Positions 49,376-58,768 of a DNA stretch of 64,000 nt are shown piece by piece. The position numbers and the translations under genes were made by a program. The stretch spans positions 4,546,501-4,610,500 of the forward strand of contig NZ_CP121647.1 of NCBI RefSeq assembly GCF_029714305.1, written 5' to 3'. A model generated the notes under the pieces. The model was not told the DNA's origin, did no database searches, and worked only from the letters and a program-made list of their open reading frames with translations. The stretch's first letter is position 1, and each line of letters starts with the position of its first letter. The stretch is from Bradyrhizobium sp. CB3481 (GTDB taxonomy: Bacteria > Pseudomonadota > Alphaproteobacteria > Rhizobiales > Xanthobacteraceae).

Positions 49376-50524
49376 ATGGATCTGATTACTACCACTTCGG
49401 ACCTCGCTGCGGCCTGCTCCCGGCTCGCCCAGCACAAGGTCATCACGGTCGATACCGAGTTCCTGCGGGAGACGACCTACTACCCGCTGCTCTGCGTCGT
49501 GCAGATGGCGAGCCCGGACGAAGCCGTCGTGATCGACACGCTGGCGCCCGGCATCGACCTCAAGCCGTTCTTCGAGCTGATGGGCAACGAGGCAGTCCTG
49601 AAGGTGTTTCACGCCGCGCGCCAGGACATCGAAATCGTCTGGCACCAGTCTGGCACCATTCCGCACCCGATCTTCGATACCCAGGTCGCCGCGATGGTGC
49701 TCGGCTATGGCGACAGCATCGCCTATGACCAGCTGGTCGAGCGTGTCACCGGCCACCGGCCCGACAAGACCCACCGCTTCACCGACTGGTCGCGCCGGCC
49801 GTTGACGCCGGAGCAGATGCATTATGCGGTCTCCGATGTCACCCATCTGCGCGACGTCTTCGCCGCGCTCGATGCCGACCTGAAGAAGCGCGGCCGCAAC
49901 GACTGGGTCAGCGAGGAGATGGAGATCCTGACCTCGCCGAAGACCTACGATTTCCATCCCGAGCGGGCCTGGGAGCGGCTCAAGACGCGGGTACGCAAGC
50001 CGAAGGAGCTTGCGGTGCTGATGGAAGTTGCGGCCTGGCGCGAGCAGGAAGCGCAAAGCCGCGACGTGCCGCGTTCACGCGTCCTGAAGGACGATGCGGT
50101 CGGCGACATCGCCACCCACGCCCCGACCTCGCTGGAGCGCCTCGCCGGCCTGCGTTCGCTGCCGAAGGGTTTTGACCGCTCGAAATGGGGCAGCGACATC
50201 ATCGCCGCCGTGCAGCGTGGCCTCGCCCGCGATCTGCACACGCTGCCGAAAATCGAAAAGCCGCGCGGCAATTCCAATGGCGCTGCGACCGTCGAGCTGT
50301 TGAAGGTGCTGCTGCGGATGACCTCGGAACGCCATGCGGTTGCCAGCAAGGTGATCGCGACCGTCGACGATCTCGACCAGATCGCCGCCGATGATCACGC
50401 CGACGTGCCCGCGCTGCATGGCTGGCGGCGTGAACTGTTCGGCGAAGCCGCGATTGCGCTGAAGCACGGCCGGCTCGCGCTCGCGATCGAGCGGGGCCGC
50501 GTCGTCAGGGTCGAGCGGGCGTAG
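49376..50524 (+). CDS. rnd: Ribonuclease D
   Basis: 382 residues from ATG 49376. The DEDDy exonuclease motifs are present: [21 protein letters not shown] (Asp, Glu), [16 protein letters not shown] (Asp) and [18 protein letters not shown] (Tyr, Asp). An HRDC-like region follows ([38 protein letters not shown]) and a second one after it. The enzyme trims tRNA 3' ends. Located in a conserved gene neighbourhood with aspS, ppk and ppx, here separated from aspS by selO and the toxin-antitoxin pair. Confidence 0.95.
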   Translation: MDLITTTSDLAAACSRLAQHKVITVDTEFLRETTYYPLLCVVQMASPDEAVVIDTLAPGIDLKPFFELMGNEAVLKVFHAARQDIEIVWHQSGTIPHPIFDTQVAAMVLGYGDSIAYDQLVERVTGHRPDKTHRFTDWSRRPLTPEQMHYAVSDVTHLRDVFAALDADLKKRGRNDWVSEEMEILTSPKTYDFHPERAWERLKTRVRKPKELAVLMEVAAWREQEAQSRDVPRSRVLKDDAVGDIATHAPTSLERLAGLRSLPKGFDRSKWGSDIIAAVQRGLARDLHTLPKIEKPRGNSNGAATVELLKVLLRMTSERHAVASKVIATVDDLDQIAADDHADVPALHGWRRELFGEAAIALKHGRLALAIERGRVVRVERA

Positions 50525-50540
50525 CAAAGTACCGCGGCTT

Positions 50541-50641
50541 TCATCCTTCGAGACGCATCGCTTCGCGATGCTCGTCAGGATGAGGTCTTAGATCCTCATG
50601 GTGAGGAGCGCGGCAGCGCCGCGCGTCTCGAACCACGAGGC
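50541..50641. repeat. Intergenic repeat element (family A, second copy)
   Basis: Begins CATCCTTCGAGACGCATCGC and contains the hairpin GCATCGCTTCGCGATGC, CTCATGGTGAGGAGCG and CGCGTCTCGAA, shared in word order with the element at 32328-32460 in the opposite sense. It fills the space between rnd and the beta-barrel gene. Confidence 0.7.
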
Positions 50642-50664
50642 CACAGACCACGTGATATGCCGAG

Positions 50665-51813
50665 CTACCACTTCAACTCCAGCCCCAACGTGCCCTGGTG
50701 GGACTGCGTCGCGGCGCGGAATTTTGCGTCGTAATTGACGTAGAGGCGCGCGGTGTTGGTCAGGCTCAGCGATGCCGAGCCGCCGGCATCGGCGCCGTAG
50801 CGGCTCTCGCCGATGCCCTGCAGGGTCAGGCTCTGGCCGCCGAGGCTGACGGTGATGTCGGAGAAATTCTGCACGAGGTTGTCGACGAATTTGCCGTAGC
50901 CCGAAACGTCGAGAATCTTGCCGTCGAAAATCCAGTAATGGCCGATCTCCGCGCCGATCATGACCCGCCCGCGCTGCACGGTGGCGCCGGTCGCGGCCAC
51001 GGGATCAAGCCCGCCGATCTCCTGCAGCGCCCCGGTCTGGGCGCGGACATATTCGAACGCCGCCTTGGGCACGACGCGGTATTGGTCCTTCGTCCAGTAA
51101 TAGCTGATCTCGCTGAGCACGCCGTCGAGCCGTGCGTTGTATCCGGCGGTAGCGAGCCCAAAGCCGGTGTCGCGGCGAGAATGGATGTTGCCGAAGCCGT
51201 GCACCACCGCGCTCGCCCAGGTCCACGGCCCGCTATCGACCGAGGCCGTGAAACCGAGCTGGGTCAGGTCGATCGTCGCCGATTGCAGCGCCAACGGAAT
51301 ATCGACCGCCGAGCGGCTCTGGTCGACCGAGAAGCCGATATTGACGCCCGGCGCCACCCGCGCGCCGATCCCGGCGACGCCGCCCCAGGTCTTTCTGCTG
51401 TCGCCGACGAAATCGCCGACCGCGCCGTTTTTGGTCGAATTCCCGTAAGTCTCTAACCAGGTGCGGTAGCGCGGGGCCTCGGTGCTCTCGGAGGCACCGC
51501 CGCCGCCCGGATTGGTCCGCTGCAGGCGGTTGAAGCCGTTGCCCGCCTGATTGCCCATCCGCTCCAGGAAATTGCTGCCGAGATTTGTCAGCGCCGCGCC
51601 CGACGTCACGGTCGAATTGATCACGGTCGGCGTGGGACTCGGCGTTGGCGAGGGTGTGGGTGTCGGGGTGGGCGTCGGTGTCGGCGATTGCGCGTGCGCG
51701 GCCGACATCACGGCGATCAAAACGAACGCAATGGCGGCCAGACGCGCCAGCGCGCGCCCGGTTCCGATCTCCCATGCCCGCGAAGGCCGCCGTGAGCAGC
51801 GCATGCAGTCCAT
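50665..51813 (-). CDS. Autotransporter-type outer-membrane beta-barrel protein with Thr-Pro repeat
   Basis: 382 residues from ATG 51811-51813; an extension to 51897 is possible. A signal peptide (ARLAAIAFVLIAVMSAAHAQ) is followed by a perfect TP/SP tandem repeat (about 43-63), then a barrel of alternating strands (TWGGVAGIGARVAPGVNIGFSVDQ, VMIGAEIGHYWIFDGKILDVSGYGKFVDN) ending LGLELKW with the terminal aromatic residue. This is the barrel part of an autotransporter without a long passenger; the short TP linker may be a surface tether. Family name beyond autotransporter-like barrel is not clear. Confidence 0.82.
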   Translation of the reverse strand: MDCMRCSRRPSRAWEIGTGRALARLAAIAFVLIAVMSAAHAQSPTPTPTPTPTPSPTPSPTPTVINSTVTSGAALTNLGSNFLERMGNQAGNGFNRLQRTNPGGGGASESTEAPRYRTWLETYGNSTKNGAVGDFVGDSRKTWGGVAGIGARVAPGVNIGFSVDQSRSAVDIPLALQSATIDLTQLGFTASVDSGPWTWASAVVHGFGNIHSRRDTGFGLATAGYNARLDGVLSEISYYWTKDQYRVVPKAAFEYVRAQTGALQEIGGLDPVAATGATVQRGRVMIGAEIGHYWIFDGKILDVSGYGKFVDNLVQNFSDITVSLGGQSLTLQGIGESRYGADAGGSASLSLTNTARLYVNYDAKFRAATQSHQGTLGLELKW

Positions 51814-52156
51814 TCCAAAGGGCGAAGCGCCAAGGCGAAAAATGCGCAAATGCCGATAAACAGTAACGATTTGCCCCCACTTCGCGCGAAGGGTCAATCG
51901 GCGTGCAGCCGAATACGCGGCGATGTGGTTCGGCTGCCACAGCCCGTGACATCAGAACGATTCGCTGCAGGGCGGCAAAACCTTGCGAATGTCCAGATTT
52001 CGTGTTGCAATCCGCGGCGCAATCGGATTCAGGCCGTTCGACTGTGCGTTTCGCGAGCAGGAAATCTAGCAGCTACCGGGGAGCCCGTTTGTGGCGTGGC
52101 ACGTGGAAAACGTGGCCGCGTCTTTTTTATGTCTGGACTATCTAGGGAGACAGGCG
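51814..52156. other. Divergent region with the long cspA-type leader
   Basis: 343 bases between the barrel gene and the cold-shock gene. No good gene candidate. It should contain both promoters and, for the cold-shock gene, the long untranslated leader typical of cspA mRNAs, which folds differently at low temperature; no individual promoter element was clear enough to name. Confidence 0.4.
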
Positions 52157-52366
52157 ATGGCGATGCAGAAGGGCACCGTCAAGTGGTTCAACCCCACCAA
52201 GGGGTATGGGTTCATCAAGCCGGCGGTCGGTGAGAAGGACGTGTTCGTCCACATCTCGGCCGTCGAGCGTGCGGGACTCACCACTCTCAACGAAAACCAG
52301 CACATCGAGTATGACCTTGTCGAGAATCGCGGAAAGACTTCCGCGGAAAACCTCAAGGTCTCCTAA
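52157..52366 (+). CDS. Cold-shock protein (CspA family)
   Basis: 69 residues from ATG 52157 with TAGGGAGAC upstream. RNP1 is KGYGFIKP and RNP2 VFVHISAV, with the start QKGTVKWFNPT and end KTSAENLKVS, all standard for the OB-fold RNA chaperone. It melts RNA structures, often induced by cold or growth changes. A clean terminator follows. A paralog name (cspA/cspE) cannot be assigned. Confidence 0.95.
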   Translation: MAMQKGTVKWFNPTKGYGFIKPAVGEKDVFVHISAVERAGLTTLNENQHIEYDLVENRGKTSAENLKVS

Positions 52367-52381
52367 GACCACAACACCTTG

Positions 52382-52410
52382 AACCCCCGGCACTGCCGGG
52401 GGGTTTTCTT
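52382..52410 (+). terminator. Rho-independent terminator of the cold-shock gene
   Basis: CCCCCGG-CACTG-CCGGGGG hairpin followed by GTTTTCTTT, 18 bases after the stop codon. Confidence 0.85.
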
Positions 52411-52427
52411 TGCGCCCGCCCCCGGAT

Positions 52428-53159
52428 CTACGCGGCGGCTTGGCAACCCGCGATCTCCTGCAGCTCCGGATAGAAGCGCGCGGTCATGCGCCCGACATAG
52501 CGCTTGAGATTGGCGTGGCTTGCCGCCGCCCGCTGCAGGTCCGATTCGAACAGTGGACAAATCGCGCAGACCGCGAACGCGAACATCGTGGCATCGATGC
52601 CGACAGGCGTGTTGCCCATGAAGAACGGCTTGTCGCCGAGATAGGCCGCCATCGCGTCGATCGAACGAATCCCGATCGCGGTGATCTCGTCGGCCGAGTG
52701 ACGGCCCAGTCCATGGCCGTGCAGCGTCTTGCGTAAGCGCCGGCGGATCATCGTAACGACCACGGGCCGGACCGGCGCCGGCACGCCCTTGAAGAAGTTG
52801 ACCGGTCCTTTGCGGAAGTTGTCGTCGATCATCCAGCGGAAATAGACGCTGGCCCAGTAGAGATTGTCCTCCGCCATCTTCTCGAACGCCCAGGAGATGG
52901 CGAGCTGCTCGGCGGTAAGCCCCTGGTCGAAGTCGATGCCGTACTTCTTCTCGAGATGCCAGCGGATCAAGGTCGAGTCGCCGAGCAGCTGGCCGTCGTC
53001 CTCAATGTAGGGGATCTTGCCTTTGGGAGCCTTCGAAAAGCTCATCAGCGCCTTTTCGAATGGCAGCTTCGACATCCTGAGCAAGGTCTCGGCCTTGGTC
53101 ACGAACGGGCTTGCGTCGGGAAGGCCGAAATTCGGCCCAGAGCCATAGAGCGTGATCAT
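52428..53159 (-). CDS. Glutathione S-transferase-like protein
   Basis: 243 residues. A thioredoxin-fold N-terminus (MITLYGSGPNFGLPDASPFVTKAETLLRMSKLPFE, KGKIPYIEDDGQLLGDSTLIRWHLEKKYG) carries the cis-Pro and Asp-Ser of the glutathione site. The helical C-terminus follows, with the N-capping-type segment FMGNTPVGIDATMFAFAVCAI. The composition is like the metaxin/FAXC-type GSTs. Activity on glutathione is not proven. It faces the terminator of the cold-shock gene. Confidence 0.83.
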   Translation of the reverse strand: MITLYGSGPNFGLPDASPFVTKAETLLRMSKLPFEKALMSFSKAPKGKIPYIEDDGQLLGDSTLIRWHLEKKYGIDFDQGLTAEQLAISWAFEKMAEDNLYWASVYFRWMIDDNFRKGPVNFFKGVPAPVRPVVVTMIRRRLRKTLHGHGLGRHSADEITAIGIRSIDAMAAYLGDKPFFMGNTPVGIDATMFAFAVCAICPLFESDLQRAAASHANLKRYVGRMTARFYPELQEIAGCQAAA

Positions 53160-53218
53160 GGAACCTCGATGAATTTGCTGTGCGCATCTCGCCCGCGCTG
53201 CTTCGCGTGCCGATATTA

Positions 53219-53872
53219 TCAGATCGTCCGCGGCGAAATCAGGGTGCCGCCGCGCTCAGTGTCGCCGGCGATCCTGCAGAAATCGCCTTCGAGGCGGAGC
53301 CTGCCGCTTGCGAGCAGGCGCAGCGCCTCGGGATAGATGCGGTGCTCGATGTCGAGGATACGCTGCGACAACGTCTCGGCGGTGTCGTCATCGGCCACCG
53401 CGACCGCGCCCTGCATCACGATCGGACCGGCATCGGTTTCTGGGATGACGAAATGAACGGTCGCGCCCGAGATCTTCACCCCGGCCCGCAATGCCTGGCC
53501 GTGCGGGTCGAGGCCCGGAAAGGACGGCAGCAGCGATGGATGGATATTGAGCATCTTGCCGTACCAGCGTTGCACGAATTCGGCGGTGAACAGCCGCATG
53601 AAGCCACCGAGACAAATCAGCTCCACCTTTTCCTCGTCCAGCGCCCGCTGCAGCACCGCTTCGAAGCCGGCACGATCCTTGCCGAACGGTTTGCTCTCGA
53701 TCACCTTTGTTTTGATGCCGCTGGCGGCGGCCTTCTCCAACCCGGCCGCATCGGCCCGGTTGGAAATCACAGTGGCGATCTCGGCCGGAAAGTCCGCGGC
53801 CGTCGCCGCGTCGATCAGCGCGGCCATGTTCGACCCGCGCCCGGAGATCAGGATGGCGACACGAGCTTTCAT
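53219..53872 (-). CDS. purN: Phosphoribosylglycinamide formyltransferase
   Basis: 217 residues. [16 protein letters not shown] binds the phosphoribosyl substrate. [19 protein letters not shown], then [35 protein letters not shown] and [11 protein letters not shown] contain the catalytic Asn-x-His and Asp. It transfers formyl from 10-formyl-THF to GAR in purine synthesis. The start overlaps the end of purM (ATGA at 53869-53872), so the two are translationally coupled. Confidence 0.96.
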   Translation of the reverse strand: MKARVAILISGRGSNMAALIDAATAADFPAEIATVISNRADAAGLEKAAASGIKTKVIESKPFGKDRAGFEAVLQRALDEEKVELICLGGFMRLFTAEFVQRWYGKMLNIHPSLLPSFPGLDPHGQALRAGVKISGATVHFVIPETDAGPIVMQGAVAVADDDTAETLSQRILDIEHRIYPEALRLLASGRLRLEGDFCRIAGDTERGGTLISPRTI

Positions 53873-54942
53873 TGCGCGAGATCGAGGTGGCCGTTATAGA
53901 CCACGCGATGCTCGCCCGTGGCCGGGATCACTTCGCCGAGCAGCGCGACGGTCTCGCCGCTTGCGGTCAGGATTTCCGTCACCTGCTCGACCGCATCCGC
54001 CCTGACGATCGCGATCATGCCGATGCCGCAGTTGAAGGTGCGGAGTAGTTCGAACTCGGCGATGCCGCCCAGCTCCGCCAGCCATTTGAACACCGGCAAC
54101 ACCGGCAGCCGCGCCAGGTCGATGCCGACGCCGAGATGCTTCGGCAGCACGCGCGGAATGTTGTCGGTGAAGCCGCCGCCGGTGATATGGGCGAGGCCCT
54201 TGATCGCGCCGGTCTCGCGGATCGCGCGCAGGCACGACTTCACATAGAGCCGCGTCGGCGTCAGCAGCGCGCCGCCGAGCGTCATGACCGGCGAGAACGG
54301 CGCCGGCGCATCCCAGGCAATCCGCGAGTGCTCCACGATCTTGCGGACCAGCGAGAAGCCGTTGGAGTGAACCCCCGACGAGGTCAGCCCGATCACGGCA
54401 TCGCCCGCGGCGATATCGCCGCTGGGCAGCAGCGTACCGCGCTCGGCCGCTCCGACCGCAAAGCCCGCGAGGTCGTAATCGCCGTCCTTGTAGAGCCCCG
54501 GCATTTCCGCGGTCTCGCCGCCGATCAGGGCGCAGCCGGATTCGCGGCAGCCCTCGGCAATGCCGGCCACAATGGCCGCCGCGGCCTCCGGATCGAGCCT
54601 GCCGCAGGCAAAATAATCCAGGAAAAACAAGGGTTCCGCGCCCTGCACGACGAGATCATTGACCGACATCGCCACGAGATCGATGCCGATGCCGCCATGC
54701 AGGCCGGTCTCGATCGCGATCTTGACCTTGGTGCCGACGCCGTCCGTCGCCGCCACCAGCACCGGGTCCTTGAAGCCCGCGGCCTTGAGGTCGAACAGGC
54801 CGCCGAAACCGCCGATTTCGGCGTCGGCGCCGGCCCGCGCGGTGGCGCGCACCATCGGCTTGATGAGATCGACGAGGCGGTTGCCGGCGTCGATGTCGAC
54901 CCCCGAATCGGCGTAAGTGAGCCCGTTTTTGCGGTCGTTCAT
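53869..54942 (-). CDS. purM: Phosphoribosylformylglycinamidine cyclo-ligase
   Basis: 357 residues from ATG 54940-54942; a TTG six bases upstream is an alternative. It begins [28 protein letters not shown] and shows [76 protein letters not shown] and [16 protein letters not shown], the full PurM order. It makes AIR from FGAM with ATP. It is followed by purN with a 4-base overlap. The 150-base gap to the divergent pgsA-type gene holds its promoter. Confidence 0.97.
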   Translation of the reverse strand: MNDRKNGLTYADSGVDIDAGNRLVDLIKPMVRATARAGADAEIGGFGGLFDLKAAGFKDPVLVAATDGVGTKVKIAIETGLHGGIGIDLVAMSVNDLVVQGAEPLFFLDYFACGRLDPEAAAAIVAGIAEGCRESGCALIGGETAEMPGLYKDGDYDLAGFAVGAAERGTLLPSGDIAAGDAVIGLTSSGVHSNGFSLVRKIVEHSRIAWDAPAPFSPVMTLGGALLTPTRLYVKSCLRAIRETGAIKGLAHITGGGFTDNIPRVLPKHLGVGIDLARLPVLPVFKWLAELGGIAEFELLRTFNCGIGMIAIVRADAVEQVTEILTASGETVALLGEVIPATGEHRVVYNGHLDLAQ

Positions 54943-55092
54943 GCCCAAATTCCAGTATGATGACGGCTGGTTACGAGGAATTCAGCGATCCTGCAATGGC
55001 TCGCAAGGGCCCAGCGCATATACTATGTAGATAAGAACCGGCAGAACCCGCCAGGGGCCGGATCTAAGGCCGGGAGCCGGGAAGCGACCGAG

Positions 55093-55635
55093 TTGAGTAT
55101 TCCGAATATCATTACGCTGGGGCGCATCATTCTGGTGCCGGTCATCGTCTGGGCGATCGTGTCCAGCCAGATGGAAATTGCCTTCGCGATCTTCGTCATT
55201 GCCGGGGTCAGCGATGCCATCGACGGTTTCCTCGCCAAGCGCTTCAACATGTCGAGCGAGCTCGGCGCCCTGCTCGACCCGCTCGCCGACAAGGCTCTGC
55301 TGGTGTCCATCTTCGTCGCGCTCGGCATCTGGGGCGCGGTGCCGCGTTGGCTGGTCATCCTTGTGGTGTCCCGGGACATCATGATCGTCGCCGCGGTGAT
55401 CGTGTCATGGCTGCTCGACAAGCCGGTCGCGATGAAACCGCTGATGGTCTCGAAGCTCAACACCGTGGCGCAGGTGGCGTTCGCGGCGCTGGTGCTGGCC
55501 TCGCTCGGCTTCGATTTCAGGCCGGCGCCTTATGACGTGATCCTGATGGGATTCGTCACGGTCTTTACCTTGGCTTCCGTCTCGCTCTATCTCGTCGAAT
55601 GGGTGCGGCACATGAGCACGATCGAAGCGCGCTAG
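55093..55635 (+). CDS. pgsA: CDP-alcohol phosphatidyltransferase (PgsA type)
   Basis: 180 residues from TTG 55093. It begins SIPNIITLGRIILVPVIVWAI. The CDP-alcohol motif DG-x2-AR-x8-G-x3-D-x3-D is here DAIDGFLAKRFNMSSELGALLDPLADK, with Lys for Arg at one place. Four or five more membrane helices follow (LLVSIFVALGIWGAV, LVILVVSRDIMIVAAVIV, VAQVAFAALVLASLGF, DVILMGFVTVFTLASVSLYL). By length and position it fits phosphatidylglycerophosphate synthase or a close relative; phosphatidylserine or cardiolipin synthases of the same fold are alternatives. Inner membrane. Confidence 0.88.
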   Translation: MSIPNIITLGRIILVPVIVWAIVSSQMEIAFAIFVIAGVSDAIDGFLAKRFNMSSELGALLDPLADKALLVSIFVALGIWGAVPRWLVILVVSRDIMIVAAVIVSWLLDKPVAMKPLMVSKLNTVAQVAFAALVLASLGFDFRPAPYDVILMGFVTVFTLASVSLYLVEWVRHMSTIEAR

Positions 55636-55733
55636 CTTCTTCTGTTATTTTGATGCGTTTTCTTCACGCCACCCGGTAGCCATTTCGCTTGAAAACGCTA
55701 TGAATGCCCAAAGATTCCGGCCTGGAGACCTGC

Positions 55734-56411
55734 GTGGCAGTTCGCGTTCAACCTCGTCAGCTTGCCTTCGCGCTGCCGCATGCGGAGAGCCTGACCCGCG
55801 ACAATTTCCTGGAAGGTCCGGCCAACGAGGCCGCGCTCGCGCTGATTGAAAGCTGGCCGGACTGGCCGAACCGCGTCATGCTGCTGGTGGGACCGGAAGG
55901 CTCCGGCAAGAGTCACCTTGCGGCGATTTGGGCCGAACAGGCCGGCGCGCGTTCGACGGCGGCACATGCGCTGAACCCCACTTCCGTGCCGGGTGCGCTG
56001 GCTACCGGAGCGCTGGTGGTCGAAGACCTCAAACCCGCCGACTTCGACGAACGCGCGATATTTCATCTCCTGAACCTGGCGCGGGAGGATGCGGCCTATA
56101 TCCTGATCACAGCGCGCGTTCCGCCGTCGGCCTATGAGATCGAGCTGCGCGATCTCCGTTCCCGCCTGCGCGCCGTACCCGTGGTGTCGCTGTCGCCGCC
56201 CGATGATCTCCTGCTGCGCGGCCTGATCGTCAAATTCTGCGCCGACCGGCAAATGAGCATCGACGAAACGGTCGTCAGCTACCTCGTCAGCCGGATCGAG
56301 CGCTCCTACGCCGCCGCCCGTCAGGCGGTCGAGCTGTTGGATACCGAGGCGCTGCGGCTCGGCCGGCCGGTTACCCGGGCCCTGGCCGTGGAACTCCTGC
56401 GCAACATCTGA
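55734..56411 (+). CDS. hdaA: DnaA inactivator HdaA
   Basis: 225 residues from GTG 55734 behind TGGAGACC. It starts AVRVQPRQLAFALPHAES, where QLAFALP is a beta-clamp-binding motif of Hda type. Walker A is GPEGSGKSHL, with the AAA+ sensor region ILITARVPPSAYEIELRDLRSRLRAVPVVSLSPPDD and a C-terminal DnaA-like box VSYLVSRIERSYAAARQAVELLD. HdaA with clamp and DnaA-ATP stimulates ATP hydrolysis, preventing re-initiation. It probably belongs to a transcript with ppk. Confidence 0.93.
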   Translation: MAVRVQPRQLAFALPHAESLTRDNFLEGPANEAALALIESWPDWPNRVMLLVGPEGSGKSHLAAIWAEQAGARSTAAHALNPTSVPGALATGALVVEDLKPADFDERAIFHLLNLAREDAAYILITARVPPSAYEIELRDLRSRLRAVPVVSLSPPDDLLLRGLIVKFCADRQMSIDETVVSYLVSRIERSYAAARQAVELLDTEALRLGRPVTRALAVELLRNI

Positions 56412-56466
56412 GCGGTATCCCGTGCTGCCTGCCGCCGCCTTGACGGTGGATTTGGGCGGAACATCA

Positions 56467-56484
56467 ATGTCATTGAAACGTCAT
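56467..56484 (+). promoter_or_regulatory. Possible Pho box upstream of ppk
   Basis: ATGTCAT at 56467-56473 and ACGTCAT at 56478-56484 are 7-mers spaced 11 bases apart, as in the PhoB direct repeat CTGTCAT-N4-CTGTCAT. They match it at 6 and 5 of 7 positions. It lies about 60 bases before the ppk start, in the right orientation. PhoB control of polyphosphate genes is known in other bacteria. Confidence 0.45.
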
Positions 56485-56542
56485 CGGAATATCACATGGT
56501 GTCGACGCATCCCTGATTTAAGCGTCTGCGTCCTCGCCCGAG

Positions 56543-58756
56543 ATGGATCAAAGCCTCATGGAATCGGCACAAGTTATTGAAATAAAAGAAAAAGAGACGC
56601 CTGCCGAGACAGTTCCCGCGATCGCCGCCAGCCCGGAGCGCTTCATTAACCGCGAGCTGTCCTGGCTGCATTTCAACCGCCGCGTGCTCGAGGAATCGGT
56701 CAATCCCGGCCACCCGGTGCTGGAGCGGGTCCGCTTCCTGTCGATTTCTGCCAATAACCTTGACGAGTTCTTCATGGTCCGCGTCGCCGGTATCAAGGCG
56801 CAGGTCCGCGAAGGCATTGCCGAACGCAGCCCCGATGGGCTGACGCCGTCCGAGCAGCTCGCCCTGATCAACAAGACGGTCTCGGAACTCGCCTCCGACC
56901 AGCAGGCGATCTGGCGCGACCTGCGCACGACGCTGTCGGACACCGGCATCAAGCTGGTCGACGGCCACGACTTCACCAAGGCGGAGCGGAGCTGGCTGGA
57001 GGATCACTTCCTCCACAACATCTTCCCGCTGCTGACGCCGCTCGCGATCGATCCCGCGCACCCCTTCCCGTTCATTCCGAGCCTCGGCTTCACCATCGCC
57101 CTGCAATTGTCGCGTACGTCAGACGGCAAGGCGATGAACGCGCTGATCCGCATGCCCGGCAAGATCGACCGCTTCATCCGCATGCCTGCGGGCAAGGATG
57201 GCGCCGTGCACCTGATCCCGCTGGAGCAGGCCACCGGCCTGTTCATCGGCCGCCTGTTCCCCGGCTACACGGTGAAGGGCCAGGGCGCCTTCCGCATTAT
57301 CAGAGACTCCGAACTCGAAATCGAGGAAGAGGCCGAAGATCTGGTTCGCCTGTTCGAGACTGCGCTGAAGCGTCGCCGGCGCGGTTCGGTGATCCGCCTG
57401 GAGATGGAAGCCAAGATGCCGGAAGCACTGTGTGCCTTTGTGCGGCAGGCGCTTGCGGCGGCGGATGACGAGGTCTTCCTGGTCGACGGCGTGCTGGCGA
57501 TGAACGAGCTCTCGCAGCTCACGCGGCTCGACCGTCCCGACCTCGAATTCACGCCTTACGTGCCGCGCCACCCCGAGCGGGTGCGAGACCATGGCGGCGA
57601 CATCTTCGCTGCGATCAGGCAGAAGGACCTGATCGTCCATCACCCTTACGAATCCTTCGACGTCGTCGTGCAGTTCCTGCAGCAGGCCGCGCGCGATCCC
57701 GACGTCGTCGCCATCAAGCAGACGCTCTATCGCACCTCGAACAATTCGCCGATCGTGCGCGCCCTAGCCGAGGCAGCTGAGGCCGGCAAGTCGGTGACGG
57801 CGCTGATCGAATTGAAGGCGCGGTTCGACGAAGAGGCCAATATCCGCTGGGCGCGCGACCTCGAACGCGCCGGCGTGCAGGTCGTGTACGGCTTCCTCGA
57901 ACTGAAGACACACGCCAAGCTGTCGATGGTGGTGCGGCGCGAGGGCGGCAACCTCACGACCTATGTGCATACCGGCACCGGCAATTATCATCCGGTCACC
58001 GCGCGCATCTACACCGACCTGTCATACTTCACCTCGGACCCGATCATCGGCCGCGATGCGGCCCGGGTGTTCAATTATATCACCGGCTATGCAGAGCCCA
58101 GCGACATCGAGCGCATGGCCGTGTCGCCGTTGACGCTGCGCAAGCGCATCATCGAACACATCAGGGGCGAGACCAATCACGTCCGGCACGGCAAGCCCGG
58201 CGCGATCTGGATGAAGATGAATTCGCTGGTCGACCCCGACATCATCGACGCGCTGTACGAGGCTTCCCAAGCCGGCGTGTCGATCGAGCTGGTGGTGCGC
58301 GGCATCTGCTGCCTGCGGCCCGGCGTGCCCGGCCTGTCAGACAATATCCGCGTCAAATCGGTGATCGGCCGCTTCCTGGAGCACGGCCGCATCTACTGCT
58401 TTGGCATGGGTCAAGGCCTGCCCGGCCCCAAGGCGGCTGTGTATATCTCCTCCGCCGACATGATGCCGCGAAACCTCGACCGCCGCGTCGAGGTGCTCTG
58501 TCCGCTGCAAAATCCCACGGTACATCAGCAGGTTCTCGAACAGATCATGGTCGCGAACCTGAAGGATACCGAGCAGAGCTGGCAGTTGTTGCCGGATGGG
58601 TCGTCAACGCGTATGAAGGCCGCGAAAGGCGAAGAGCCGTTCAACCTGCACAATTATTTCATGACGAATCCGAGCCTGTCTGGTCGTGGAAAGTCTCTCA
58701 AGGAATCCTCGCCGCGCCGCCTCACGCGCCGCAACGAGCGTCAGCAATCGTCTTAA
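56543..58756 (+). CDS. ppk: Polyphosphate kinase
   Basis: 737 residues. The N-terminus has [52 protein letters not shown], typical of PPK1. The middle has [40 protein letters not shown]. The phosphorylated His lies in [27 protein letters not shown], followed by [68 protein letters not shown]. It polymerises the gamma phosphate of ATP into polyphosphate. It is followed 12 bases later by ppx. Confidence 0.97.
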   Translation: MDQSLMESAQVIEIKEKETPAETVPAIAASPERFINRELSWLHFNRRVLEESVNPGHPVLERVRFLSISANNLDEFFMVRVAGIKAQVREGIAERSPDGLTPSEQLALINKTVSELASDQQAIWRDLRTTLSDTGIKLVDGHDFTKAERSWLEDHFLHNIFPLLTPLAIDPAHPFPFIPSLGFTIALQLSRTSDGKAMNALIRMPGKIDRFIRMPAGKDGAVHLIPLEQATGLFIGRLFPGYTVKGQGAFRIIRDSELEIEEEAEDLVRLFETALKRRRRGSVIRLEMEAKMPEALCAFVRQALAAADDEVFLVDGVLAMNELSQLTRLDRPDLEFTPYVPRHPERVRDHGGDIFAAIRQKDLIVHHPYESFDVVVQFLQQAARDPDVVAIKQTLYRTSNNSPIVRALAEAAEAGKSVTALIELKARFDEEANIRWARDLERAGVQVVYGFLELKTHAKLSMVVRREGGNLTTYVHTGTGNYHPVTARIYTDLSYFTSDPIIGRDAARVFNYITGYAEPSDIERMAVSPLTLRKRIIEHIRGETNHVRHGKPGAIWMKMNSLVDPDIIDALYEASQAGVSIELVVRGICCLRPGVPGLSDNIRVKSVIGRFLEHGRIYCFGMGQGLPGPKAAVYISSADMMPRNLDRRVEVLCPLQNPTVHQQVLEQIMVANLKDTEQSWQLLPDGSSTRMKAAKGEEPFNLHNYFMTNPSLSGRGKSLKESSPRRLTRRNERQQSS

Positions 58757-58768
58757 GGGGCCGCGGCC

